Assembly (NCBI GenBank): GCA_964639255.1
Contig: CAZXDP010000004.1
Span: 31,919-95,918 of the forward strand
DNA from: NZQO01 sp964639255
GTDB taxonomy: Bacteria; Bacteroidota; Bacteroidia; Flavobacteriales; Flavobacteriaceae
Direction of reading: 5' to 3'
DNA length: 64,000 nucleotides
In this document: positions 1 through 7,925 of the stretch, piece by piece
How the letters are laid out: every line of letters starts with the position of its first letter
How positions within the stretch are numbered: position 1 is the first letter of the stretch
The notes under the pieces: generated by a model
The model's input: only the letters and a program-made list of their open reading frames with translations
Databases searched by the model: none
What the model was told of the DNA's origin: nothing
Position numbers and translations under genes: made by a program

Positions 1-1799
1 ACGCTGTTGAGGCAGGTATCAATGAGGCCTTTGCCCTGTTCGAAAAAGAAGGAGTAACAGACCGTGATATTGAGCGTATCAAGGCAGGTCTGGAAACCGA
101 TTTTTACAACGGCATTAGCAGTGTGCTTGGCAAATCGTTCCAATTGGCTCAATATAATGTATTCGCAGGCGATCCTGGCTTTATTGAGCAAGATATCCAA
201 AACATTAAAAAGGTGACCAAGGAAGATGTAATGCGCGTGTACGAGAAGTATATAAAGAACAAACCTTTTGTAATGACAAGCTTCGTTCCGAAGGGGCAAA
301 CGCAGCTCATCGCAGATAATTCGCAACAAGCAGAGGTTGTAGAAGAAGAAATTACAGAGAATGTTGAAAAAACAGTAATCGATTCAAAGGAAGAGGTTGC
401 CAAAACACCATCCAATTTCGACCGTTCCGTGGAACCAGCAGAGGGCCCAGCGCCTAAGCTAAACCTACCAGATGTGTGGACAGCTCAATTGGACAATGGT
501 TTGGAAGTATATGGCATCGAACAAAATGAAATTCCAACGGTTAATTTTAGCTTGACTATTGAAGGCGGACACTTGCTGGATAATATGGACAAAAATGGTG
601 TCGCAAATCTTATGAGCGATATTCTTATGGAAGGTACCGCTAACAAAACCCCAGAACAATTGGAGGAGGAAATCGATTTGCTGGGCGCCTCCATCAATAT
701 GTACACCACGCGCGAGTCTATCGTAATTCGCGGTAACACGCTTACGCGTAATTTCGACAAAACGATGGACCTCATAGAGGAAATTTTGCTCGAGCCACGT
801 TGGGACGAAGAGGAATTTGCGCGTATTAAAACAAAGACTATAAACGATATTAAACGGTCTGAGTCGAATCCCAATTACGTGGCCAACAAAGTCTACGATA
901 AGCTCTTGTATGGGGAAGACCATATTTTCAGTCAGCCAACCAGTGGCACCGTAGAAAGCGTTGAGGCAATCACCATGGCAGATCTCAAAGAATATTATAC
1001 CAATTATTTTTCTCCATCCATAAGCGATTTTCACGTAGTGGGTGCGATCGATAAGGAAAAAACCCTACAGCACTTAAACGGTCTAGCCGAGCGCTGGGAG
1101 GCTAAAGAGGTGATTTTGCCAGAATATGAAATACCAGAAGCGCGCGATAAGGCGTCGCTCTACTTCGTAGATATTCCAGACGCAAAGCAGTCGGTAATCA
1201 ACATCGGCTACATCGCCTTGCCGCGAACCGATGCCGATTTTTATCCTGCGGAAGTGATGAATTACAAGTTGGGAGGTTCCTTCAGCGGAAATGTAAACCT
1301 TACCCTTCGCGAAGAGAAAGGCTATACTTACGGCGCAAGGAGCGGTTTTAGCGGCAGTAAAATTCCAGGTACATTTACAGCTTCGTCGAGTGTCCGAACC
1401 AATACTACAGGAGAGTCTGTGCAGATTTTCAAAGATGAAATCTCAAAATACAAACAAGGTATTTCGCCAGAAGACCTTGAATTCACCAAGAATGCCTTGA
1501 TCAAATCGAACGCACGCCGTTTCGAGACCCAGTTTTCGCTATTGGGTATGTTGCAGGAAATGAGCAGCTATGATCTTCCTGAAAATTACATTGAAAATGA
1601 AGAGTCTGTAATTCGAAATATGACCTTGGAGCAGCATAGGGAACTTGCGAACAAATACCTGGACGAAAGCAAAATGGCTTATTTGGTAGTAGGTGATGCC
1701 GCTACGCAATTCGCTCAGTTTAAAGATATGGGCTTCGATGAGGTGAAGCTTATCAATAAAGAAGGTGAGGAGGTAAAGCTCGAGGATGTAAAAATGTAA
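1..1799 (+). CDS. M16 family zinc peptidase (insulinase-like), 3' part
   Basis: The reading frame is open from base 3 to the TAA at 1797-1799, so the start lies before the window. What is present is the end of one M16 unit and a complete second M16 domain. The linker at about 300-450 is Glu/Val rich, followed by DNGLEVYGIEQNEIP, the usual strand opening an M16 domain. At the place where an active unit carries HXXEH, this second domain reads NGVANLMSDILMEGT, with no zinc ligands. That is typical of the inactive C-terminal half of two-domain bacterial M16 proteins, whose active N-terminal half would be upstream. REEKGYTYGARS is the conserved R/Y substrate-binding segment of the C-terminal half. 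Probably a periplasmic peptidase. Internal GTG and ATG codons are not real starts because the homology continues to the left edge. Confidence 0.9.
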   Translation, partial: AVEAGINEAFALFEKEGVTDRDIERIKAGLETDFYNGISSVLGKSFQLAQYNVFAGDPGFIEQDIQNIKKVTKEDVMRVYEKYIKNKPFVMTSFVPKGQTQLIADNSQQAEVVEEEITENVEKTVIDSKEEVAKTPSNFDRSVEPAEGPAPKLNLPDVWTAQLDNGLEVYGIEQNEIPTVNFSLTIEGGHLLDNMDKNGVANLMSDILMEGTANKTPEQLEEEIDLLGASINMYTTRESIVIRGNTLTRNFDKTMDLIEEILLEPRWDEEEFARIKTKTINDIKRSESNPNYVANKVYDKLLYGEDHIFSQPTSGTVESVEAITMADLKEYYTNYFSPSISDFHVVGAIDKEKTLQHLNGLAERWEAKEVILPEYEIPEARDKASLYFVDIPDAKQSVINIGYIALPRTDADFYPAEVMNYKLGGSFSGNVNLTLREEKGYTYGARSGFSGSKIPGTFTASSSVRTNTTGESVQIFKDEISKYKQGISPEDLEFTKNALIKSNARRFETQFSLLGMLQEMSSYDLPENYIENEESVIRNMTLEQHRELANKYLDESKMAYLVVGDAATQFAQFKDMGFDEVKLINKEGEEVKLEDVKM

Positions 1800-1815
1800 C
1801 TGTAATAAACTATCC

Positions 1816-1846
1816 AAAAAAGGCTGCCAATAGGCGGCCTTTTTTT
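1816..1846. terminator. Bidirectional intrinsic terminator
   Basis: An A6 run, a 7-bp stem (GGCTGCC/GGCGGCC, one G-U pair), a 4-base AATA loop and a T7 run. The symmetry lets it serve both the M16 gene from the left and the convergent YetF-like gene, whose stop codon at 1845-1847 overlaps the T run. Confidence 0.85.
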
Positions 1847-2366
1847 ATCCCTTTACATTCTTTAATAAATAGGCCTCCAACTTTTTATCTTCGGAGGTGT
1901 GCAACACCGATATATCGCCCGTACTCTCAAGAACGACCGCTTTTACTTCAGAGAGTTCAATAACGTTTGCTTCACGCAATTTTCCAATCAAATCACTTTC
2001 GCTAACATTTGCTCGTGCAAGGTTTTCGAATAAAATTTCCCCGTCTCGCATTAGCAATAAAGGGTTATTGGTTAGCAAATTCTGTATGGACTTTGATTTT
2101 CGTATCATAAAAGAAAACAGAAATTGGAAGGCAACAATTCCGGCCATAGCCACGGCTCCTTTTAAGAGCGATTGGTCTGCATTCATAATAACCGATGCCA
2201 AAATGGTTCCTAGCGCAATGGTAGAGGCGAAATCGAAACTCGTCATTTTGGCAAACGTTCGTAGCCCTGCGATTCGGGTGATCGTGATAATAATGGTGAA
2301 AATCCCTACAATGGATACTACCGATTTCAATAATATACTTGCGGTTGCTATAAGCCAATCTTCCAT
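1845..2366 (-). CDS. YetF-like DUF421 membrane protein
   Basis: 173 residues starting at an ATG. Three hydrophobic segments (about 8-30, 42-62 and 67-90) precede a soluble C-terminal domain. The pattern RTFAKMTSFDFASTIALGTILA matches the DUF421 core (R-x-F-x-K-[ML]-[ST]-x-[FY]-D), and the tail (LLMRDGEILFENLARANVSESDLIGKLRE) fits the YetF cytoplasmic alpha/beta domain. The biochemical role of the family is not settled. It is monocistronic as far as can be seen: convergent with the M16 gene and divergent from the Nramp-type gene. Confidence 0.85.
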   Translation of the reverse strand: MEDWLIATASILLKSVVSIVGIFTIIITITRIAGLRTFAKMTSFDFASTIALGTILASVIMNADQSLLKGAVAMAGIVAFQFLFSFMIRKSKSIQNLLTNNPLLLMRDGEILFENLARANVSESDLIGKLREANVIELSEVKAVVLESTGDISVLHTSEDKKLEAYLLKNVKG

Positions 2367-2493
2367 AATGTTTTATTTAAAGTTAGTATTCAAAAGGTAC
2401 GATGAAAGCATTTTCCAAATACTAGGCTTAACATAAGTTTAAAGCCGAAAGAATTGTATTTTCGTTACTTCCGAAATTTATCGTGTACTCATC

Positions 2494-3708
2494 TTGAAAA
2501 ACATTTTCAAAAATATAGGTCCGGGAACCTTGGTGGCGGCTGCCTTTATTGGTCCGGGGACCGTTACGGTGTGTACTTTGGCGGGAGTTAAATTTGGTTT
2601 TACCTTGCTTTGGGCCATGGTATTATCCATTATCGCGACAATTGTATTACAGGAAATGGCGGCGCGTTTGGGATTGGTTACTCAAAAGGACCTTGCCGCA
2701 GTGGTAAAGCAAGAAATTCGGCAGCCTTTAGCCCGCTGGATAGCCCTGGGGCTTATGGTTTCGGCGATTTTGGTGGGAAATGCCGCCTATGAGGCTGGGA
2801 ACCTCAGCGGCGCGGTGCTGGGCTTGGAGGCACTAATACCACAACGCACAATGGAAACCTTTCCATTTGCTAAGTTGGGGAGTTTTGTTGTGGGCGGAAT
2901 TTCCTTTTTGTTATTGTACATAGGTAATTATAAAATTTTAGAGCGCGTGCTGGTGGCGCTTGTGCTCCTTATGAGCATGGCATTTTTGGTAACAGCCTTT
3001 CTAACAAATCCTAACTGGGGGGCTGTGCTACAATCCGTTGTTGTGCCCACCGTACCAGAGAATGGATGGATATCGATCATAGCCCTTGTGGGAACCACTG
3101 TAGTACCGTACAACCTGTTTTTACATGCCTCACTAGTGATGGAAAAATGGAACGGTAAAGCGTATTTAGGCGCTGCCCGAACAGATTTGTACATCTCGGT
3201 GATCTTGGGCGGTTTGGTTTCTATGGCAATAATTGTATGCGGCGCGGCGATACAAGCTTCCGAAGTTAGCACCGCCGCCGATATGGCCCAAGGGCTTGCA
3301 CCGCTCTTCGGAAATTTAGCTGCCTATTTTCTCGGCATTGGCTTGTTTGCCGCGGGTATTACTTCAGCAATTACAGCGCCATTGGCCGCTGCATATGTGG
3401 CCCGTGGATGCTTTGGGTGGAGCGACACGCTGCGCGATACGAAGTTTCGGGCGGTTTGGATGGCCATTTTGGCCTTGGGCGTATTATTCGCCTCATTAGG
3501 CTTTAAACCGATAGATATCATACAATTTGCGCAGGTAGCCAATGGGCTGCTTCTTCCTATTATCGCCGTATTCTTGTTATGGTCAGTCAATAGAACGCAT
3601 TTACTGGGGAAATATAAAAACAATTGGTTGCAAAATGTCCTGGGCATCTTGATTACCGCCCTCGCTTTTCTATTGGGAATGAGAAGCCTTTGGAATGTTT
3701 TTTCGTAA
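2494..3708 (+). CDS. Nramp-fold transporter (YcsG-type), non-canonical; possible 5-oxoproline importer
   Basis: 404 residues with about eleven hydrophobic segments. The start is TTG, placed immediately before the first Nramp helix. The protein aligns with Nramp/MntH: IGPGTLVAAAFIGPGT corresponds to helix 1 and VVPYNLFLHAS to helix 6. The helix-1 signature DPGN is GPGT here (residues 20-23), and the helix-6 signature MPHN is VPYN (204-207), so the metal-coordinating Asp, Asn and Met are gone. Direct manganese or iron transport is therefore unlikely. It is followed after 10 bp by pxpA, pxpB and pxpC. In Bacillus subtilis the Nramp-like ycsG sits between ycsF (pxpA) and kipI/kipA (pxpB/pxpC), so an organic substrate linked to 5-oxoproline is my inference. 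Confidence 0.88.
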   Translation: MKNIFKNIGPGTLVAAAFIGPGTVTVCTLAGVKFGFTLLWAMVLSIIATIVLQEMAARLGLVTQKDLAAVVKQEIRQPLARWIALGLMVSAILVGNAAYEAGNLSGAVLGLEALIPQRTMETFPFAKLGSFVVGGISFLLLYIGNYKILERVLVALVLLMSMAFLVTAFLTNPNWGAVLQSVVVPTVPENGWISIIALVGTTVVPYNLFLHASLVMEKWNGKAYLGAARTDLYISVILGGLVSMAIIVCGAAIQASEVSTAADMAQGLAPLFGNLAAYFLGIGLFAAGITSAITAPLAAAYVARGCFGWSDTLRDTKFRAVWMAILALGVLFASLGFKPIDIIQFAQVANGLLLPIIAVFLLWSVNRTHLLGKYKNNWLQNVLGILITALAFLLGMRSLWNVFS

Positions 3709-3718
3709 CTTTTGCAGA

Positions 3719-4471
3719 ATGCAACCATCTGTACAAACCGTTACGATAGATATCAATGCAGATCTTGGCGAGGGGAGCGGCCTTGACGCACTGCTGATGC
3801 CAATGATATCCTCTTGCAATATTGCCTGCGGAGGGCACTATGGGAATGAGGTAACCATGCGGAACACCATTCAATTGGCCCGAGCGCACGGCGTGAAAAT
3901 AGGGGCCCATCCATCGTTTCCGGACACCGATAATTTTGGAAGAAAGCGGCTTACTTTGACCAAAACGGAACTCACAGAAACCATCTTCCATCAATTATTG
4001 CATTTCTTTCTAGTTGCAGAAGTAGAAAGCATGCCTGTTCATCACGTTAAACTGCACGGCGCACTTTATAACTATGCAGCTAACGATGCCCCTACGGCCG
4101 ATGCGGTCGTAGAAGCGATCCTTGCTACCAAAATTCGCCCCAGACTTTATCTGCCTTACGGTTCGGTATTGCATCGAAAAGCCGAAAACTTGTTGCCCTT
4201 AGTATTTGAAGCTTTCCTGGACCGCCGCTATACCGCAGCCGGAACTTTGGTGCCCAGGGACCAACCCGGGGCCCTCATCGATTCGGCGGAGGTTATGTGG
4301 AGGCAGTTTAGGCAAATGGCTCTGGAGAAAACGGTTACCACCATCGATGGGACCACAATACCCATTAAGGCCTCCACCTTCTGCATACACGGTGACAATC
4401 CCCACTCGGTACCGATGTTGTCTTACCTGCATCAGCAACTAGCTGGTACACCAATACAGTTAGATCAATGA
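3719..4471 (+). CDS. pxpA: 5-oxoprolinase subunit A (LamB/YcsF family)
   Basis: 250 residues from the ATG at 3719, 10 bp after the Nramp-type gene. An ATG at 3695 would overlap that gene and adds eight residues with no family match, so I rejected it. PxpA is the hydrolase component of the prokaryotic ATP-dependent 5-oxoprolinase, which opens pyroglutamate to glutamate. Family marks are IDINADLGEG (10-19), SSCNIACGGHYGN, GVKIGAHPSFPD and VKLHGALYN. The stop overlaps the pxpB start (ATGA), indicating translational coupling. The old name LamB (lactam utilisation) is unrelated to the maltoporin. Confidence 0.95.
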   Translation: MQPSVQTVTIDINADLGEGSGLDALLMPMISSCNIACGGHYGNEVTMRNTIQLARAHGVKIGAHPSFPDTDNFGRKRLTLTKTELTETIFHQLLHFFLVAEVESMPVHHVKLHGALYNYAANDAPTADAVVEAILATKIRPRLYLPYGSVLHRKAENLLPLVFEAFLDRRYTAAGTLVPRDQPGALIDSAEVMWRQFRQMALEKTVTTIDGTTIPIKASTFCIHGDNPHSVPMLSYLHQQLAGTPIQLDQ

Positions 4472-5193
4472 AATCGCCCGCCATCAAACTATTTGGATTG
4501 CATGCTTTATTGATAGAATGGCCGTCTGAAATTTCCGAAGCCATTCACCGTAACGTATTGGAAACCTCTTTGTTTCTTCAGAATGAATTTTCTGAAATGA
4601 TCATCGATATCGTGCCTGCCTACTGCTCTCTTGCCATTTATTTGAAGCATTCGATCTCTGCTGAACATTTCATGGACTTGGTAGCACCCCGATTGAACGG
4701 CGCTACGGAGCAGCCTGGGGAACGTCGGCATCAATTTACCCTTCCGGTTTGCTATGGAAATACATTTGGTCCAGATTTAAATGAGCTTGCAGAAAGCAAG
4801 GGTTTAACCAAGAGCGAAGTAGTTCGGCTGCACTCCAATAAAACGTACCGTGTTACATTTATTGGCTTTTTGCCAGGATTCCCCTATTTAATGGGGCTAG
4901 ATTCCAGGCTGCATATGCCGAGGAAGCCTAGTCCACGATCTCTCGTGCCACAAGGATCGGTAGGGATAGCAGGTGGCCAAACGGGTGTCTATCCATCGGC
5001 CTCTCCAGGGGGTTGGAACCTCATTGGCCGAACCCCCGTGCCTTTGTTTTCGGTTGGTTGGAATAGGCCAGCCCTGTTCCACCCTGGCGATACGGTTATT
5101 TTTGAGGAGATTTCAGAAACCGAATTCGATGCTATTGAAAAGGCGATTAAAAACAATTCATTCAGCATAAAAAAGCAAAAGCAATATGGTTGA
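4468..5193 (+). CDS. pxpB: 5-oxoprolinase subunit B (KipI family)
   Basis: 241 residues, starting in the ATGA overlap with pxpA. It carries the carboxyltransferase C/D-type fold signatures GFLPGFPYLMGL and GSVGIAGGQTGVYP...PGGWNLIGRTP. PxpB and PxpC together form the ATP-dependent kinase-like part of 5-oxoprolinase. In Bacillus the orthologue was first known as the sporulation kinase inhibitor KipI, but with no sporulation context here and complete pxpA/pxpC neighbours the enzymatic role is the better call. Its end overlaps pxpC by 8 bp. Confidence 0.95.
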   Translation: MKSPAIKLFGLHALLIEWPSEISEAIHRNVLETSLFLQNEFSEMIIDIVPAYCSLAIYLKHSISAEHFMDLVAPRLNGATEQPGERRHQFTLPVCYGNTFGPDLNELAESKGLTKSEVVRLHSNKTYRVTFIGFLPGFPYLMGLDSRLHMPRKPSPRSLVPQGSVGIAGGQTGVYPSASPGGWNLIGRTPVPLFSVGWNRPALFHPGDTVIFEEISETEFDAIEKAIKNNSFSIKKQKQYG

Positions 5194-6034
5194 GGTGCTC
5201 AATGCTGGACTCTATACGAGTATTCAAGATACCGGTCGCTTCGGCTACCGAGCTTCTGGTGTTCCGGTAAGTGGGAGCATGGATTCCATATCGCATCATT
5301 TCGCCAATATGTTGCTGAACAATAGGAGGGATGCCGCGGTGATAGAATTTACCTGGCCAGCACCGAAGTTTCGATTTACTCAAGCGACTCGAATTGTGGT
5401 GGCAGGGGCTACCGTTACGTGCCTAATAAATGGTGAAGAGCGCCCCTTAACCACTTCTTTGGATGTAGTCCAGGGAGATGAACTCTCGTTCCAGCCCGCG
5501 AGCAGAGGCGTATGGAGTTACATTGCAGTTTTGGGGGGATGGCAAACCGAGAGGATCTTAGAAAGCAGAAGTCAATATTTAGGGATCACCCCAGCGCAAA
5601 AGCTGGTAAAGGGAGACCAACTATCGATTTTGAGCAAGGTAGTTGAGCCCAGTCAATACCGAACCAAAATTGCGGTGGATGCTGCGCATCTTGAGAATAG
5701 AACAATCTTATGCGGAAAAGGGCCCGAATGGCACCTTGTTAAGGACGCCGACCAGAAAAAATACAGCGCAATGCCCTTTCGCGTTTCTTCCCGAAGCAAT
5801 AGGATGGCATACCTATTGGAAGGCGGACATATATCTCTTCCTGAAATTATCTCGGCACCAGTACAGCCTGGCACAGTACAGATAACCCCTTCCGGTAATT
5901 GTATCGTACTTATGCGCGATGCCCAAACTACGGGCGGCTACGCGAGGATAGGCCAACTCCCTGAAGAAAGTATTTCTCAGTTGGCGCAAAAAAGGGCGGG
6001 CGAAGAGATAATTTTACAAATGCGAAAAAGCTAG
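5186..6034 (+). CDS. pxpC: 5-oxoprolinase subunit C (KipA/biotin-dependent carboxyltransferase-like)
   Basis: 282 residues, 8-bp overlap with pxpB. Conserved N-terminal pattern VLNAGLYTSIQDTGRFGYRASGVPVSGSMD and C-terminal TGGYARIGQL are typical of the KipA/urea-carboxylase C-terminal family, with SRSNRMAYLLEGG between them. At 282 residues it is near the normal length. It completes the PxpABC complex; all four genes from 2494 read in one direction with gaps of 10 bp or overlaps, so they are very probably one transcript. Confidence 0.95.
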   Translation: MVEVLNAGLYTSIQDTGRFGYRASGVPVSGSMDSISHHFANMLLNNRRDAAVIEFTWPAPKFRFTQATRIVVAGATVTCLINGEERPLTTSLDVVQGDELSFQPASRGVWSYIAVLGGWQTERILESRSQYLGITPAQKLVKGDQLSILSKVVEPSQYRTKIAVDAAHLENRTILCGKGPEWHLVKDADQKKYSAMPFRVSSRSNRMAYLLEGGHISLPEIISAPVQPGTVQITPSGNCIVLMRDAQTTGGYARIGQLPEESISQLAQKRAGEEIILQMRKS

Positions 6035-6035
6035 G

Positions 6036-6578
6036 TTAGGCTGAAGACTGGTTGCGAAATCTCCACAAACCAATACCAAAATTGATGAGTTCGAAAATCT
6101 GTTTTTTGGGATAGTGACCGCCAAGTGTAAGGAGCATTTTTTGAAAGTGTAGGTCGAATTCCTCTCGACAGATAGATTTAAAAACCAATTCCCAGAATAA
6201 TGTCTTGTACGTTGGATTTCTTAATACTACTGGAATGGTTAAAGAGGCAGAAAATACGTTTTTAGGTGCGTCTAAAAATAAATAATAAAATTCTGTAAGT
6301 AACTTATTGTCAGTATTTAATGTAATGTTATGTAAAGTATTTATATCATTTCTTGCACCGTGCAGCTGCAATAGGAGATCATAGAGATATGCAGCATTGG
6401 TAGGGGCTAATGTACTGTTTTTTATCCTGAATTTTTCCTTTTGTTTTTCGGTACACAAGGCGAGCAACTTCAACACGCTCTGGTTTTTGAATTTTTCAGC
6501 GGGAGCTGAGGAATAATGCTCCGGCGATTTCGGTGAAGGGTTCTCCATACGGGAACTTTTGATACTCTCGATTTTCAT
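6036..6578 (-). CDS. Hypothetical protein, 180 aa
   Basis: A complete frame from ATG, ending 1 bp from the pxpC stop and convergent with it. I do not recognise the family. There is no signal peptide and no clear membrane span. The N-terminus (about 1-45) is Ser/Pro/Lys rich and likely disordered; the rest looks helical, with HLHFQKML-like basic-hydrophobic stretches and a C-terminal FELINFGIGLWRFRN segment. The middle of the gene is noticeably more AT-rich than its neighbours, which may mean acquisition or relaxed constraint. It could be a small cytoplasmic regulator, but nothing in the sequence proves this. Confidence 0.6.
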   Translation of the reverse strand: MKIESIKSSRMENPSPKSPEHYSSAPAEKFKNQSVLKLLALCTEKQKEKFRIKNSTLAPTNAAYLYDLLLQLHGARNDINTLHNITLNTDNKLLTEFYYLFLDAPKNVFSASLTIPVVLRNPTYKTLFWELVFKSICREEFDLHFQKMLLTLGGHYPKKQIFELINFGIGLWRFRNQSSA

Positions 6579-6664
6579 AGATACGCTATGTTCTTCATTG
6601 ATGTCGATGTTCTAAAGGTACGCAGCGCTAATCGTTCAAGGTGTGGTGGTTCAACGGTAAATAA

Positions 6665-6747
6665 CAGGGAAAAACGTGAAGGATGCTCAGGGTTTTTCCT
6701 GCTCCCAAAAGGGGAAAAACCCTGTATTCGGAAAGGGATTTTTCCTG
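6665..6747. promoter_or_regulatory. Array of four 14-bp operator-like elements at 23-bp spacing
   Basis: Four related, roughly palindromic elements begin at 6665, 6688, 6711 and 6734: CAGGGAAAAACGTG, CAGGGTTTTTCCTG, GGGGAAAAACCCTG and AGGGATTTTTCCTG. Each has a G-rich left arm, a core of five A or five T, and ends in TG. The start-to-start distance is exactly 23 bp every time. Elements two and three also form a perfect 12-bp inverted repeat (6688-6699 and 6713-6724). The array ends 82 bp before the first gene of an operon encoding a NarL-type regulator and lies in the divergent gap with the 6036 gene. I infer a binding array, possibly for that regulator. Confidence 0.65.
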
Positions 6748-6828
6748 TTTTTGAAGCTACCTCCTCTAAACACTGTCGAATTTGCTTATTTTAGGGGCTT
6801 ACTAACAGAACCAAAAAACATTTCAATT

Positions 6829-7188
6829 ATGGGTAAACCCGCCAATTGCATTTCAGTAGCTACCGCAAAACAACTTCAGAAAAACTGGAACGATACCCGT
6901 GCCAGGGAGATTGACCAGGCGCAGGGTAGCCAAGATACCTTCGAATTTACCTTTGATATAGATGAATTGCAGGAGTATATTGATTATGTAAAGGAAGAGG
7001 CTAAAAAGCAGCAATTGGGTTCGGTGGGGCTCCGATTGTTCTTTGCCGCCTATGACGATTCCAAAAGTAAGAAGGCTACTATCTTTCTGTGCCCCTCTGC
7101 TTCCAATGACGCGAATTCCAACAACCTATACAGCATTGATCCCTTTAACAACAACACGGGAGGCTGGCCTCCCAAGCGGTATGAATAA
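6829..7188 (+). CDS. Small hypothetical protein, first gene of a two-component operon
   Basis: 119 residues from the ATG at 6829. The frame is open further left to 6676, but that part crosses the operator array and has no protein-like composition. The protein has no signal peptide and is soluble, with an acidic helical part (DIDELQEYIDYVKEEAKKQQ) followed by a strand-rich part (VGLRLFFAAYDDSKSKKATIFLCPS) and an Asn/Gly/Pro-rich tail. I do not recognise a named family. It is 11 bp upstream of the membrane protein gene, so it is likely co-expressed with the sensor kinase and regulator and may be a signalling partner or the main output of the operon. Confidence 0.75.
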   Translation: MGKPANCISVATAKQLQKNWNDTRAREIDQAQGSQDTFEFTFDIDELQEYIDYVKEEAKKQQLGSVGLRLFFAAYDDSKSKKATIFLCPSASNDANSNNLYSIDPFNNNTGGWPPKRYE

Positions 7189-7199
7189 AGAATCGCTTC

Positions 7200-7925
7200 A
7201 TGGAAGATTTTCTCGCCTTTAGTATTCCAGTATACCTTCTGGAAATGGTCGCCGCCTTAACAGGTTTGTATTATATTCGGCTTAATCCGCACGATAAAGC
7301 GGCACGTATTTTTGTCGTGTTCCTCTGCATTACCGTCATCGTAGAGTGGGTGGGCGTATACGCCGTTTTGGGTTATTTTTCGGGATATGAATATTTTGGT
7401 TTTATAGAGGGTACGCCTTTCGAGAAAAACTATTGGTGGTACAACCTCTATAACATCGCGAGCTTTGTGCTCTATGCCGAATATTTCAGGCGGCAGCTAT
7501 ATAACAAAGTACTACGACATGTGGTACTGTTTGCGATGATTTTGTTCGGGGGTATTGAAATAGTGAACCTAGTCGTACATCCTGAAATGTTTTTCAACAA
7601 CTACTCGGCCTTTGCCAGTATTGCCGGTACCATTCTCGTGCTTGCCTCGATTTCGCTGTACTACTATCAATTAATGACGAACGACGATATCTTGCAATTT
7701 AAGCGTTTATTGCCCTTCTATGTTTCGGTAGGCGCCATAATCCTGCATATTACCCATACGCCCCTTTTTATTTATAGCAAGTACTTCAGTACCACGCACG
7801 GTAAAGAATTTGTGGAAATGTACCGCTCCTTGATGTTTTTAACCAACGTAATGGTATATTTGATTTTCTCAATTGGATTTATGGTATGTCTAAGGAAGAA
7901 AGGCTCCTCATCTTATATTTTATAA
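7200..7925 (+). CDS. Multi-pass membrane protein of unknown function, two-component operon
   Basis: 241 residues with about seven hydrophobic segments (roughly 8-26, 35-60, 80-97, 105-126, 138-160, 172-192 and 208-230). Aromatic residues (Y, W, F) are abundant at segment borders. No catalytic motif is recognised. The spacing of hydrophobic helices and the position directly before a histidine kinase with only one short transmembrane span suggest it could be the sensing module for that kinase, acting as a separate subunit. Its end overlaps the kinase frame by 40 bp if the kinase starts at 7886, or by one base (TAATG) if it starts at 7925. Confidence 0.8.
   Translation: MEDFLAFSIPVYLLEMVAALTGLYYIRLNPHDKAARIFVVFLCITVIVEWVGVYAVLGYFSGYEYFGFIEGTPFEKNYWWYNLYNIASFVLYAEYFRRQLYNKVLRHVVLFAMILFGGIEIVNLVVHPEMFFNNYSAFASIAGTILVLASISLYYYQLMTNDDILQFKRLLPFYVSVGAIILHITHTPLFIYSKYFSTTHGKEFVEMYRSLMFLTNVMVYLIFSIGFMVCLRKKGSSSYIL

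Noticed and set aside
465..1034. Long antisense reading frames over the M16 gene
   Set aside because: They lie entirely inside a gene with clear family motifs and have no protein-like composition of their own.
4468..6034. KipI/KipA sporulation regulators
   Set aside because: The complete pxpA-pxpB-pxpC set and the lack of any sporulation gene support 5-oxoprolinase.
6588..6794. Reading frame across the four-element operator array
   Set aside because: It consists largely of the repeated non-coding elements and has no homology; the real gene starts at 6829.
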